From Aliiroseovarius subalbicans (GTDB lineage: Bacteria; Pseudomonadota; Alphaproteobacteria; Rhodobacterales; Rhodobacteraceae), in contig NZ_JALBYQ010000004.1 in assembly GCF_022678625.1 (NCBI RefSeq), positions 186,001 to 250,000 on the forward strand: a DNA stretch of 64,000 nucleotides, in the 5' to 3' direction. Position 1 is the stretch's first letter; every line of letters begins with the position of its first letter. The translations under genes were made by a program, and so were the position numbers. Under the pieces are notes generated by a model. It was not told where the DNA came from. It did no database searches and worked only from the letters and a program-made list of their open reading frames with translations. This document shows, piece after piece, positions 43,663 through 52,414 of the stretch.

Positions 43663-44121
43663 ATGGCCATCGCAATTCTGGATACGCCCGTCGGGCGCTT
43701 GGGAGTTCACGAAGAGGGCGGGGCAATCACCCGCGTGACCTGGGACGCCGTGGCCGAGGGCGATGAGACCCCAGTTCTGACCCGGGCCATCACCCAGTTG
43801 CGCGCCTATTTCGCCGGTGAGCTTCAGCGCTTCGATCTGCCGCTGCGGGTCGACGGTTCGGCGTTCCAGCGCGCGGTTTGCGATGAAATGTCGGCCATTC
43901 CCTTCGGCGACACCGTCACCTATGGCGATATCGCCAAGGCCACTGGCAAATCCGCCCAGGCCGTGGGCAGCGCCTGTGGCGGCAATCCGATCCCGATCAT
44001 CATCCCCTGTCACCGCGTGCTGGGCGCGGGCGACAAAATGGTCGGGTTTTCCGGTGCCGGGGGTGTTGAAACCAAGGTCTGGCTACTGCGCCACGAAGGC
44101 GCGGCGGGGCTGCTCATATGA
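43663..44121 (+). CDS. ogt: Methylated-DNA-[protein]-cysteine S-methyltransferase
   Basis: A 152-residue suicide DNA-repair protein that takes the methyl group from O6-methylguanine. The active-site IIPCHRVLG (Cys116) and the helix-turn-helix YGDIAKATGKSAQAVGSACGGNPI are clear. It is the short Ogt type without the Ada N-terminal zinc domain. It overlaps the following DMT transporter by ATGA. The terminator after ileS separates it from that gene. Confidence 0.93.
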   Translation: MAIAILDTPVGRLGVHEEGGAITRVTWDAVAEGDETPVLTRAITQLRAYFAGELQRFDLPLRVDGSAFQRAVCDEMSAIPFGDTVTYGDIAKATGKSAQAVGSACGGNPIPIIIPCHRVLGAGDKMVGFSGAGGVETKVWLLRHEGAAGLLI

Positions 44122-44954
44122 CGCCTGTCGTTCTGCTGGCAGTGCTGGGCGCGGCCTTTCTGCATGCGTTCTGGAACGCGTTGATCAAGACCGGCGGCGA
44201 CAAGCAGACGGGCATGCTGATGCTCACCCTGGGCCACGCCGCGATTGGTGCGGTGGTGGTATCGCTGCGCCCCTTACCGGCCGCCGAGGTCTGGCCCTGG
44301 CTCATCGCCTCGGGCCTGATCCACATGGCCTATCAGCTGTTCCTGGCCTACGCCTATGAACACGGTGACCTTAGCCGGGTGTACCCGATTGCCCGCGGCA
44401 CCGCGCCGCTGATCGTGGCCATCGTGGGCGCGGTCGTGCTGAGCGACGTGATCACCGGGCGGGAGTATACCGGCGTGGCGGTGTTGGGCCTTGGCATCCT
44501 TTTGATGGCGCAGGGCGTGTTTCGCAACGACGAAAGCCGCCGTTTGTTGCCCTATGCGCTGGGCTCGGCATGTGCGACGGCGGGGTATTCTCTGGTCGAT
44601 GGTATGGGCGCGCGGGTGTCGGGCGATCCGGTGACCTATGTGGCGTGGCTTCTGATCCTGTCGGCGCTGTTCTACACCCCCGTGGTGCTGGCGTTGCACG
44701 GGCGCCGGGTGTTGGCAAACACGCCACGTGGCTGGGCTTTGGGGGGCGTGGCCTCGGCGGCGTCGTACGTGGCTTATGCGGTGGTGGTCTGGGCGATGAC
44801 CCAGGCGCCGATCGCGCTGGTCACGGCGCTGCGCGAAACCTCGATCCTGTTTGCGGTTCTGATCGGTTGGGTCGTCTTTCGCGAACCGATGCAGCGCGGC
44901 AAGCTGGTGGCGGCGGGACTGATCGTGCTGGGCGTGGTTCTGACCCGAACTTAG
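44118..44954 (+). CDS. EamA/DMT-superfamily transporter
   Basis: A 278-residue membrane protein with ten predicted segments in two EamA repeats. The first repeat begins MTPVVLLAVLGAAFLHAFWNALIK; each repeat ends with the family pattern (REYTGVAVLGLGILLMAQG, REPMQRGKLVAAGLIVLGVVL). Family members export amino acids, metabolites or nucleotide sugars; substrate not predictable. It is translationally coupled to ogt and overlaps the convergent pcs gene by four bases at the stop codons. Confidence 0.85.
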   Translation: MTPVVLLAVLGAAFLHAFWNALIKTGGDKQTGMLMLTLGHAAIGAVVVSLRPLPAAEVWPWLIASGLIHMAYQLFLAYAYEHGDLSRVYPIARGTAPLIVAIVGAVVLSDVITGREYTGVAVLGLGILLMAQGVFRNDESRRLLPYALGSACATAGYSLVDGMGARVSGDPVTYVAWLLILSALFYTPVVLALHGRRVLANTPRGWALGGVASAASYVAYAVVVWAMTQAPIALVTALRETSILFAVLIGWVVFREPMQRGKLVAAGLIVLGVVLTRT

Positions 44955-45649
44955 GCTGTGGTGCGGGCCGGAATGATTTGCTGCACGATGCCGGCCGCCA
45001 GAAGGTAGACCGAGGTCACGACCAGCCCCCAAAGCGCCCAGCTTTGCGGGTCGAAATCGACCCAGGCGGCCCAGCCAGCGAAGAAAGTCCACGCAAGGGC
45101 AATCGGAAGCGACAGGGCGCGCCAGCGCTCGGTGCGCACCGGGTGGATGAATTTCAGCGGCGTGAACATGGTCACCGCCAGGGCCACAATGATGGCAAGC
45201 ATCAGCCAGAAATTCGGTTCGGTCGCGAACAGGACCAGGATCAGCATGTTCCAGCAGCCGGGGAAACCGGCGAAAGAATTGTCCTTGGTCTTCATTCGCG
45301 TGTCGGCGAAATAGACCACGCTGGCATAGGTGATCACGATGATCGCCAGCCAGCCGGTCCAGCCCGGCAAAAGCCCTGATTTGAACAGGGCATAGGCGGG
45401 AATAAAAACATAGGTCAGGTAGTCGATGATCAAGTCCAGCAGCACGCCATCGATCTGCGGCGCGTTGCGCTTGACCTCGTAATGGCGCGCCATCGGCCCA
45501 TCCAGCCCGTCGACAAAGAAGGCGATGACCAGCCACAGGAACATCAGCCCCCACTTTTCGTCCACGGCGGCCAGCATGGCCAACATGGCGAAAACGGCCC
45601 CAGTTGCGGTGAACAGGTGAACGAAGAAGGCTTTGGTCTGAATTGTCAT
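44951..45649 (-). CDS. pcs: Phosphatidylcholine synthase
   Basis: A 232-residue CDP-alcohol phosphatidyltransferase with about eight membrane segments. The catalytic pattern DG-x2-GP-x-AR...G-x3-D-x3-D reads as DGLDGPMAR followed by DGVLLDLIIDYL. The extra segments TKDNSFAGFPGCWN and FIPAYALFKSGLL are typical of Pcs, which joins CDP-diacylglycerol and choline, and differ from the shorter PgsA/PssA enzymes. Membrane phosphatidylcholine is usual in host-associated and marine alphaproteobacteria. It follows a gene of unknown function on the same strand. Confidence 0.92.
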   Translation of the reverse strand: MTIQTKAFFVHLFTATGAVFAMLAMLAAVDEKWGLMFLWLVIAFFVDGLDGPMARHYEVKRNAPQIDGVLLDLIIDYLTYVFIPAYALFKSGLLPGWTGWLAIIVITYASVVYFADTRMKTKDNSFAGFPGCWNMLILVLFATEPNFWLMLAIIVALAVTMFTPLKFIHPVRTERWRALSLPIALAWTFFAGWAAWVDFDPQSWALWGLVVTSVYLLAAGIVQQIIPARTTA

Positions 45650-45708
45650 GGCCTGTTCATGCCGGATGCGGCCGGGTCATGCAATGGCAGGGTGCCTTGT
45701 CGTGCGGA

Positions 45709-46197
45709 TCAATCGTCGCCTAGACGTCCATAGCCGGTCATGCCCGTCGTGTCCGGTGACGCGGCCAGCGTGCCGGCAAACAGCGCGCCGGGGCTGAGTC
45801 GGGCCAGGCCATCGCGCTCCGCCGGCGGGGTAAAGTCGCCTGCGTCAAACGGGGTTTCACGCAACGGGGCGGACTGCAAGTCTGGCCGTTCGGCGATCGC
45901 GGCGGGCCGCCCGCTGGGTGCCTTTGGCGGGACAAAACCGAATTGATCGGTAAGTGACGAGGATGGTTGGTCCGGAGTGCGCCCCTTGGGCGTCTCAACG
46001 TCGAATTCCTGCAACAGCGGCACAAGACCTTTCAGCCCCGTTTCACCTTTCATGATCTCGGCAAATCCCATCGGCCCGCGATCCGCCATCAGATCTGAGA
46101 TCTTCTGTGACAGGTCGGTGGGCTGGGCGGGGGAATTGGCGGGAAGTTGGGCGGCGGGGACGCGCGACATCAGGGCGGCGATCGACTTGTCCATCAT
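45709..46197 (-). CDS. Hypothetical proline-rich protein
   Basis: A 162-residue protein I do not recognise. It has a short helical N-terminus (MMDKSIAALMSRVPAAQLP), a middle with SQKISDLMADRGPMGFAEIM, and a Pro/Ala/Asp-rich second half that is probably disordered. No signal peptide or membrane segment. AAAGG lies ten bases before the ATG. It is 59 bases upstream of pcs on the same strand and separated from xerC by 84 bases. It may be cytosolic and regulatory, but no functional motif supports this. Confidence 0.55.
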   Translation of the reverse strand: MMDKSIAALMSRVPAAQLPANSPAQPTDLSQKISDLMADRGPMGFAEIMKGETGLKGLVPLLQEFDVETPKGRTPDQPSSSLTDQFGFVPPKAPSGRPAAIAERPDLQSAPLRETPFDAGDFTPPAERDGLARLSPGALFAGTLAASPDTTGMTGYGRLGDD

Positions 46198-46281
46198 GAG
46201 GGCACCTTTCTGGTTTCGGGGATGGTCGCGGCCATCCTGCCAGAACACCCTGAACAAAGGGTTTCTTGCCCCGGGACAGTG

Positions 46282-47205
46282 TCAGGCCCGTGGATGCGCC
46301 TTGTCGTAAACTTCCATCAGGCGCGCGGTGTCTACCGCGGTGTAGGCCTGGGTGGTGGACAGTGATGCGTGGCCTAAAAGCTCCTGAATGGCGCGCAGAT
46401 CACCGCCGGCGTTCAGAAGATGGGTGGCAAAGCTGTGGCGCATCGCATGGGGCGTGGCGCTGGCGGGTAGGCCCAGTTGCAGGCGGGCGGCCTCGACCGT
46501 CTTTTGCAGCTGGCGCGGGTTCAGCGCGCCGCCACGCACACCGCGAAACAGCGGCGCGTCGGGCGCCTGTGGGTGTGGGCAGGCGGCCAGATAGGCGGTT
46601 ACCGCATCGCGGGCGGCGGGCAGGACTGGAACCAGGCGTTCCTTGCCCCCCTTGCCGCTGATGCGCAGCACGCCGGGCAGGGGCGCATCGGCGCCGGTCA
46701 GCGACAGCGCCTCGGAAATGCGCAACCCGCAGCCATAGAGCAAGGTGACCACCGCCATGTCGCGGGCATTCACCCAGCCCGTGGTGGATTGCAATCCGGC
46801 GGTCTCAATCACCGCGCGCGCGGCGTCTTCGGCCAAGGGGCGGGGCAGCTTCTTGGTGAATTTCGGCGATCGGGTGGACAGGACGGCAGTGGCGTCAAAT
46901 CCATCGCGCTCGGATAGCCAGCGGTAAAACCCTTTCACCGCGGACAATTTGCGTGCCAGCGACCTTGCCCCGGTGCCAGTGCTGCGTTCGTGGGCCATCC
47001 AGCTGCGCATGTCGCGGATGCTGACCCGCGCCAGTGCCGCGCGGCCTTGGGCGCCACCAAGATGCCCGGCCATGAAGGCCAGGAACCCCAGAACATCGGT
47101 GTGATAGGCCGTGAGTGTATTGTCCGCCGCGCCGTCCAGCGCGCGGATGTGGTCGATCCAGCCCTCAAGCGCGTTGCGCGCGCCGGGCGAGATCGTAAGG
47201 CTCAT
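46282..47205 (-). CDS. xerC: Tyrosine recombinase XerC
   Basis: A 307-residue site-specific recombinase that, with XerD, resolves chromosome dimers at dif. Residues about 15-95 are the SAM-like core-binding domain; the catalytic domain shows Arg in GCGLRISEAL, HAMRHS (His-x-x-Arg), ELLGHASL and the nucleophile Tyr in TQAYTAVD. Adjacent DUF484 upstream (ATGA overlap) is the conserved partner arrangement that distinguishes chromosomal XerC from mobile-element integrases. No dif-like site is apparent nearby. Confidence 0.92.
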   Translation of the reverse strand: MSLTISPGARNALEGWIDHIRALDGAADNTLTAYHTDVLGFLAFMAGHLGGAQGRAALARVSIRDMRSWMAHERSTGTGARSLARKLSAVKGFYRWLSERDGFDATAVLSTRSPKFTKKLPRPLAEDAARAVIETAGLQSTTGWVNARDMAVVTLLYGCGLRISEALSLTGADAPLPGVLRISGKGGKERLVPVLPAARDAVTAYLAACPHPQAPDAPLFRGVRGGALNPRQLQKTVEAARLQLGLPASATPHAMRHSFATHLLNAGGDLRAIQELLGHASLSTTQAYTAVDTARLMEVYDKAHPRA

Positions 47206-47909
47206 GACAGCCAGCGGCGCATCGCCCGTTCGAACACGCCGCCGAAAAAGGCCAGAAGGTCGGTGCCCTGACCGGGTTTGAACTGATGCGGGTCCTCGGC
47301 GCCCAGTACCAACATGCCGGGCAGGCGACCTTCGCCCAGGTCCAGACGCAGGCAGGCTTCGGAGCGGACCCAGAACCCGGTTTCGCCGTAAATGCTTTCA
47401 TCCTGCTCGCGCACCTGTCGCAAGGTGACGGGGCGCTGGCCGGTGTCGCGGCCCTGGTTCAGATATTCGTCAATGAAGCCCGGTTCGGCCGTGGACAGCA
47501 CCGCGCCAAGTTTCTTCACGGCAGGGTTCTTGTCGTCCTGCACCGTTTCCAGCACCAAGCGCACGCAATCGACGCGCAGGATCTCGGCGACCTCGCCGTC
47601 CAGTTCTTTCATGAATTCGGCAAAATCCGCCGGGTCCAGCATGCGCAGGATGGCGCGGTGGATGATGTTCATCCCGGCCAGGTTTTCGTAGGCGGCGGCG
47701 ATCACGCTGCGGTGCGTTTCCTCAAGCCGATCCAGCCGCGCCTCAAGCCGTTCCATCGCGATGCCGCGCATGTCGACGATATTGGCCCCCATCGCGCGTT
47801 CATTCGCCGCGATCAGGGCGCGCATCAGGTCCTGGTCATCCAGAATGGTTTCGGGTTGCGAGAGAAGTTTCTCGCGCAGATCGTCATCGATCACTGCGGG
47901 GTCGCTCAT
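47202..47909 (-). CDS. DUF484 family protein
   Basis: A 235-residue cytosolic protein. An N-terminal helical segment (PAVIDDDLREKLLSQPETILDDQDLM) is followed by a coiled-coil stretch (about 50-75) and a GAF-like domain with the conserved ESIYGETGFWVRSEACLRLDLGE and GMLVLGAEDPHQFKPGQGTDLLAFFG. DUF484 genes commonly sit beside xerC, as here with a four-base overlap. Function not established, though a link with recombination or chromosome handling is suggested by this association. Confidence 0.87.
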   Translation of the reverse strand: MSDPAVIDDDLREKLLSQPETILDDQDLMRALIAANERAMGANIVDMRGIAMERLEARLDRLEETHRSVIAAAYENLAGMNIIHRAILRMLDPADFAEFMKELDGEVAEILRVDCVRLVLETVQDDKNPAVKKLGAVLSTAEPGFIDEYLNQGRDTGQRPVTLRQVREQDESIYGETGFWVRSEACLRLDLGEGRLPGMLVLGAEDPHQFKPGQGTDLLAFFGGVFERAMRRWLS

Positions 47910-48042
47910 GTCTGCCTCGGGTCTTCTTTTGTTTGTTGCCGGACAGTATAGGGCAGACGGGCAGGAAATTCAGCAGTTTTTTGGCAACAGGCGGCAGTAA
48001 AGAGGTTAACGAGCCACTCGGGCTGAGGTGCGGCAGGCGTGA

Positions 48043-48075
48043 AAAAGCCCCGCAGCCGGGTGGCGCGGGGCTTTT
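48043..48075 (-). terminator. Intrinsic terminator downstream of fsa
   Basis: A perfect eleven-pair stem (AAAAGCCCCGC with GCGGGGCTTTT, 11-base loop) lies 21 bases after the fsa stop on the minus strand, with an A/T run on both sides, so it can also act on the plus strand. It separates fsa from DUF484-xerC. Confidence 0.92.
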
Positions 48076-48095
48076 CTTTCCGTCTGGCGACGACC

Positions 48096-48749
48096 TTACA
48101 GGATCTTGATGTCTGCGGCCGCGATGTCGGCCAGGAAGGTCTCCAACCCTTTGTCGGTCAGAACGTGTTTCGCCATCGCCTGGATCACGTTGGGCGGCGC
48201 GGTGGCCACGTCGGCACCGATCAGGGCCGCGTCCTTCATGTGGTTCACTGTGCGGATCGAGGCGGCCAGGATCTGCGTGTCGAACCCGTAATTGTCATAG
48301 ATCGTGCGAATGTCCGCGATCAGGTCCATGCCGTCGATGTTGATATCGTCCAACCGGCCGATGAAGGGCGAAATGAAGGTCGCGCCCGCCTTGGCGGCCA
48401 GAAGCGCCTGATTGGCGGAAAAACACAGGGTCACGTTGACCATCGTGCCATCGTCCGACAGCGCCTTGCAGGCTTTCAGCCCATCCCAGGTCAGCGGAAC
48501 CTTGACCGCGATCTGGTCCGAAATCTTGGCCAGCTTGCGGCCTTCGGCGATCATCTGGTCGGCGTCGGTGGCGGTGACTTCGGCGGAAACCGGGCCATCG
48601 ACCAGGTCGCAAATTTCCTTGGTCACTTCCAGGATGTCACGGCCGGATTTCTTGATCAGCGACGGGTTGGTGGTCACGCCGTCGACCATGCCCAGAGCGT
48701 TCAGCTCGGCGATGGCGTCGATATCGGCAGTATCGGCAAAAAATTTCAT
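48096..48749 (-). CDS. fsa: Fructose-6-phosphate aldolase / transaldolase-like protein
   Basis: A 217-residue protein of the small transaldolase family (FSA/TalC type). Lys83 in [11 protein letters not shown] is the Schiff-base lysine; [15 protein letters not shown] and [13 protein letters not shown] are typical. Enzymes of this size act either as fructose-6-phosphate aldolase or as true transaldolase; which cannot be decided from sequence, and genome annotations usually say 'fructose-6-phosphate aldolase'. Divergent from priA, with 82 bases between starts. Confidence 0.9.
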   Translation of the reverse strand: MKFFADTADIDAIAELNALGMVDGVTTNPSLIKKSGRDILEVTKEICDLVDGPVSAEVTATDADQMIAEGRKLAKISDQIAVKVPLTWDGLKACKALSDDGTMVNVTLCFSANQALLAAKAGATFISPFIGRLDDINIDGMDLIADIRTIYDNYGFDTQILAASIRTVNHMKDAALIGADVATAPPNVIQAMAKHVLTDKGLETFLADIAAADIKIL

Positions 48750-48820
48750 GGCAGGGTCCTGTCAGGCGGGTTCATGTTGGCGCTCTCATAGCCTATGTCT
48801 GGTCCGACAGAAACCCCGTA

Positions 48821-48826
48821 AAGGAG
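48821..48826 (+). promoter_or_regulatory. Ribosome binding site AAGGAG fixing the priA GTG start
   Basis: AAGGAG stands five bases before GTG 48832 and eleven before GTG 48838, both in frame; the first has the better spacing. There is no ATG at the homologous N-terminus, so priA starts with GTG. Confidence 0.75.
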
Positions 48827-48831
48827 ACCCC

Positions 48832-51024
48832 GTGGGCGTGAGGTTCTATAACGAAGGTGACCGCGTGGGGGTGCTGACCACCCAACCGCTGGATCGCATT
48901 CTGACCTATCGCGCGCCTGAGGGCGGCTGTTGGCAGGGTGCCTTCGTCGAGGTGCCTTTGGGTCCGCGCAAGGTGATTGGCGTGGTCTGGGCGCCGGGCG
49001 AGGGCGGGTTCGATGCCTCGAAACTGCGCAGTGTGATCCGGGTGCTGGACGTGGCGCCGATGCGCGCGGAAATGGCCGAGTTCCTGACCCGCGTGGCCGA
49101 TTACACCCTGACCCCGATGGAGCAGATGCTGCGTCTGGCCACCCGTGCGCCGGGCCTGTCGGACCCGCCGTCGATGCGCAAAGTGTTGCGTCCGGGCGGG
49201 CCGCGCCCGAACCGGTTGACCGATGCGCGCACCAAGGTGATGGCGGTGCTGGATGAGAACCCGAGTGTTGCCTTCACGCTGAAAGAGTTGACGGATTTGG
49301 CGGGGGTGTCGTCATCCGTGGCGAAGGGGCTGATAAAGCTGGGCGCGATCCGCGAAGAGGATACGCCGCGCGATCTTCCCTATCCGCATCTGGACCCGAT
49401 GCGCCCCGGCAAAGCGCTTGAGGGCGATCAGGTTGGGGCTGCAAAGTCGCTGCGCGACGCAGTGCGCGCGGGCGCTTACGGCACCACGCTATTGCGCGGT
49501 GTGACCGGGTCGGGCAAGACCGAAGTCTATCTTGAAGCCGTCGCCGAATGCCTGAAAAAGGGGCGTCAGGCGCTGGTGCTGCTGCCGGAAATCGCCCTGA
49601 CGTCCGAGTTCCTGAAACGGGTCGAGGCGCGGTTCGGCGCGCGGCCTGCGGAATGGCATTCCGGCGTCACGATGACCGAACGACGCCGCTGTTGGCGCAT
49701 GGTCGGGCAGGGCGAGGCTTCGCTGGTCGTCGGTGCGCGCTCGGCGCTCTATCTGCCGTTTCGCGATCTGGGCCTGGTGGTTGTCGATGAAGAACACGAC
49801 ACCTCCTACAAACAAGAAGACGGCGTGCTGTATTCCGCGCGGGACATGGCGGTGCTGCGCGCCTCGATCTGTGACGCACAGGTGGTGCTGGCCACCGCGA
49901 CGCCGTCGCTGGAAAGCTGGGCCAATGCCGAGGCGGGCAAATACACGCGGTTGGAGCTGACCAGCCGCTTTGGTCCGGCGGTGATGCCGAAGATGCAGGC
50001 GATCGACATGCGGGTCGAGGATTTGCCGGGCAACCGCTGGGTGTCGCCCACTCTGAAACGCGCGGTCAACGACCGGATGGAGAAGGGCGAACAGGCGCTT
50101 TTGTTCCTGAACCGGCGTGGCTATGCCCCGGTGACGATCTGCCGGGCGTGCGGCCACCAGATCGGATGTGACCATTGCGACGCGCGCATGGTCGAACACC
50201 GGTTTCTGAAGCGTCTGGTCTGCCACCAATGCGGCGAAACGAAACCGATGCCCGAGGTCTGCCCATCGTGTGAAGTCGAGGGCAAGCTGGCCCCGGTCGG
50301 GCCGGGGGTCGAGCGTCTGGCCGAAGAGGTGCGCGAGGTTTTTCCCGAGGCGCGTGTGGCGGTGCTGTCATCCGACCTGTTCGGCTCAGCCCGCGCGCTG
50401 AAGGATCAGGTGGAACTGATCGCTGCCGGAGGGGCTGACATCATCATCGGCACGCAGATGGTGGCGAAGGGGCACAATTTCCCGCTGCTGACCCTGGTGG
50501 GGGTGATCGACGCCGACCTGGGGCTTCAGGGCTCGGACCTGCGCGCGGCGGAACGTACCTTTCAGCTGATCCGTCAGGTTGCAGGCCGGGCGGGTCGGGC
50601 CGAGGTGCCGGGGGTCGCGATGTTGCAGACGTTCCAACCCGAACACCCGGTGATCCGCGCCATCCTGGCAGGCAACGAAGAGGCGTTTTGGCAGGCCGAA
50701 GCCGCCGAGCGTCGCGCGGTCGGCGTGCCGCCCTATGGTCGGCTGGCAGGCATCGTCCTGTCCTCACCAGACGTGCAGGAGGTGTTCGACCTGGGCAGTG
50801 CGATGGCGCGCGCCGATGGTCCCTTGCGCGAAATTGGCGCGCAGGTGTTCGGCCCGGCACCCGCGCCCATCGCGCGCATTCGCGGCCGCCACAGGGTACG
50901 ATTGTTGGTGAAGGCGGAAAAGACCGCGCCGATCCAGGCCGCGCTGGCGCGCTGGCTACGTCAGTTCCCGGTCAAAGGCGACCTGCGCATCACCGTCGAT
51001 ATCGACCCGCAGAGCTTCTATTAG
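48832..51024 (+). CDS. priA: Primosomal protein N' (replication restart helicase PriA)
   Basis: A 730-residue SF2 helicase that reloads the replisome at stalled forks. The N-terminal 3'-DNA-binding domain is at about residues 1-105. Motif I is GVTGSGKTEVY, motif II VVVDEEHD, and the zinc-binding insert has paired cysteines in CRACGHQIGCDHCDARM and VCHQCGE...CPSC. The C-terminal helicase lobe has GTQMVAKGHNFP and QVAGRAGRAE. Length and order are normal. GTG start by ribosome-site evidence. Divergent from fsa, convergent with an MFS gene. Confidence 0.96.
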   Translation: MGVRFYNEGDRVGVLTTQPLDRILTYRAPEGGCWQGAFVEVPLGPRKVIGVVWAPGEGGFDASKLRSVIRVLDVAPMRAEMAEFLTRVADYTLTPMEQMLRLATRAPGLSDPPSMRKVLRPGGPRPNRLTDARTKVMAVLDENPSVAFTLKELTDLAGVSSSVAKGLIKLGAIREEDTPRDLPYPHLDPMRPGKALEGDQVGAAKSLRDAVRAGAYGTTLLRGVTGSGKTEVYLEAVAECLKKGRQALVLLPEIALTSEFLKRVEARFGARPAEWHSGVTMTERRRCWRMVGQGEASLVVGARSALYLPFRDLGLVVVDEEHDTSYKQEDGVLYSARDMAVLRASICDAQVVLATATPSLESWANAEAGKYTRLELTSRFGPAVMPKMQAIDMRVEDLPGNRWVSPTLKRAVNDRMEKGEQALLFLNRRGYAPVTICRACGHQIGCDHCDARMVEHRFLKRLVCHQCGETKPMPEVCPSCEVEGKLAPVGPGVERLAEEVREVFPEARVAVLSSDLFGSARALKDQVELIAAGGADIIIGTQMVAKGHNFPLLTLVGVIDADLGLQGSDLRAAERTFQLIRQVAGRAGRAEVPGVAMLQTFQPEHPVIRAILAGNEEAFWQAEAAERRAVGVPPYGRLAGIVLSSPDVQEVFDLGSAMARADGPLREIGAQVFGPAPAPIARIRGRHRVRLLVKAEKTAPIQAALARWLRQFPVKGDLRITVDIDPQSFY

Positions 51025-51028
51025 GCGC

Positions 51029-52348
51029 TTAGTCCCAGTGCATCTGGTGCAAAAACCCGTGCACCGACGGGGGCCGGTGGGCTTCTTCCTGATCCGGTAC
51101 CCGGATGAGGGCCACACACAATGCGCCCAGCAGGCAGGCGCCTGCACAAACTGAAAACGCCAAGGGGAAGTTGCCAAGATCGCCCAGCACGCCGCCCAGC
51201 ATCGGGAAAGCAATGCCGCCCGCGCCGTAGCTCAAAAACACCATCGGGTAGTTCTGGCCAATCCGGTCGTTGCCGAATGTGTCGGCGGTGATCGCGGGGA
51301 ACAGGGCAAAGTTGCCACCGAAGTTGAAACCGATCAGCGCCGCGCCCAGGTACAACAGCCACGGCGTCCCGGCCATCGCGGTGAAGGCGAACAGGAACAC
51401 CGCCTGGCTTGTCGCCATGATGATCAGGGACCGGCGGCGGCCCAGCTTGTCGCTGATCGTGCCCCAGGCCACGCGCCCGATCCCGTTGGCCAATGAAAAG
51501 AACACCGCCATCGCGGTCCCGGCTACGGCGCTGGCCTCGGCCAGGGTTAGCCCCTGGGCCTGCAGCGCCTCCATCGGGTAAAGCTTCATCAGCCCGATCG
51601 ACATCAGCCCGCTGCCTGCGGACACGGCGAAGGTCAGGAAGATCAGGTAAAACTGTGGTGTGTGCAGCATTTCGGCGGTGGTAAAGTTCTCGCGTCCTTT
51701 GCGCCCAGTTGCAGCCGCAGAGGCCACGAAACCCGCGGGAACCCAGCCCTTGGGCGGCATGCGCATCCACAGTGACCCGATCCCGATCAGGGCGGCGAAT
51801 ATCAGACCATAGATGACGAAAGTGCCATCCAGACCGATCCGCTCGATCAACCCGCCCCAGCTGCCCGCCAGCTTGACCCAGCCCATCGCGCCAAAGCCGA
51901 AGCCCGCGACAGCCAGGCCGGTGATCATGCCTTTCCGGTCGGGGAACCAGCGCATGCCCACGGCGATCGGCACCATATAGGCCAGCCCGATCCCGGCGCC
52001 GCCAATCGCACCGACACAGATCGCGACGACCCAGAACGAGGTGCTTCCCAGCAGGCCCGCGAGCACATAGCCCGCGCCCAGCGTCGCCCCGCCCATCAGG
52101 GCCAGCGCGCGCGGTCCCAACCGGGCCATGAGCCGCCCGGCGAACACCATCACGATGGCAAACATCGCAAGCCCGATGGCAAAGACGGCCTGTGTTTCCA
52201 TCTTGCTCCAACCAAGGTCGGTCAGGGCGGGGGTGAAGACGGACCAGGCATAAATCGCGCCCAGAGCCAGCTGGATCAGCACCGCGCCCAGCACGACCCC
52301 CCAGCGATTTCCGGTGTATTCTTGCGCTTCGGTGCCTTTGGTCGACAT
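51029..52348 (-). CDS. OFA-family major facilitator (oxalate/formate antiporter-like)
   Basis: A 439-residue transporter with twelve predicted membrane segments. The opening NRWGVVLGAVLIQLALGAIYAWSVF and the loop 2-3 region GRLMARLGPRALALMGG are typical of the OFA family, which exchanges organic anions such as oxalate and formate; the substrate here is undetermined. The C-terminal tail is cytosolic. An FNR/DNR-like box is 55 bases upstream of the start. Lies downstream of a YeeE/YedE gene on the same strand (63-base gap). Confidence 0.85.
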   Translation of the reverse strand: MSTKGTEAQEYTGNRWGVVLGAVLIQLALGAIYAWSVFTPALTDLGWSKMETQAVFAIGLAMFAIVMVFAGRLMARLGPRALALMGGATLGAGYVLAGLLGSTSFWVVAICVGAIGGAGIGLAYMVPIAVGMRWFPDRKGMITGLAVAGFGFGAMGWVKLAGSWGGLIERIGLDGTFVIYGLIFAALIGIGSLWMRMPPKGWVPAGFVASAAATGRKGRENFTTAEMLHTPQFYLIFLTFAVSAGSGLMSIGLMKLYPMEALQAQGLTLAEASAVAGTAMAVFFSLANGIGRVAWGTISDKLGRRRSLIIMATSQAVFLFAFTAMAGTPWLLYLGAALIGFNFGGNFALFPAITADTFGNDRIGQNYPMVFLSYGAGGIAFPMLGGVLGDLGNFPLAFSVCAGACLLGALCVALIRVPDQEEAHRPPSVHGFLHQMHWD

Positions 52349-52402
52349 GACGAACCCTCCCCCTCTGTGGTCAGAGTGCCCGAAATGGTTCCGTTTTGGA
52401 AA

Positions 52403-52414
52403 TGATCTGGATCA
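52403..52414. promoter_or_regulatory. FNR/DNR-like box TGAT-CTGG-ATCA upstream of the OFA-type MFS gene
   Basis: The core TGAT-N4-ATCA is perfect; the outer T and A of the consensus TTGAT-N4-ATCAA are missing on both sides. It overlaps the stop codon of the YeeE-type gene and ends 55 bases before the MFS start codon. A second similar site is at 53529-53542. Confidence 0.45.
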
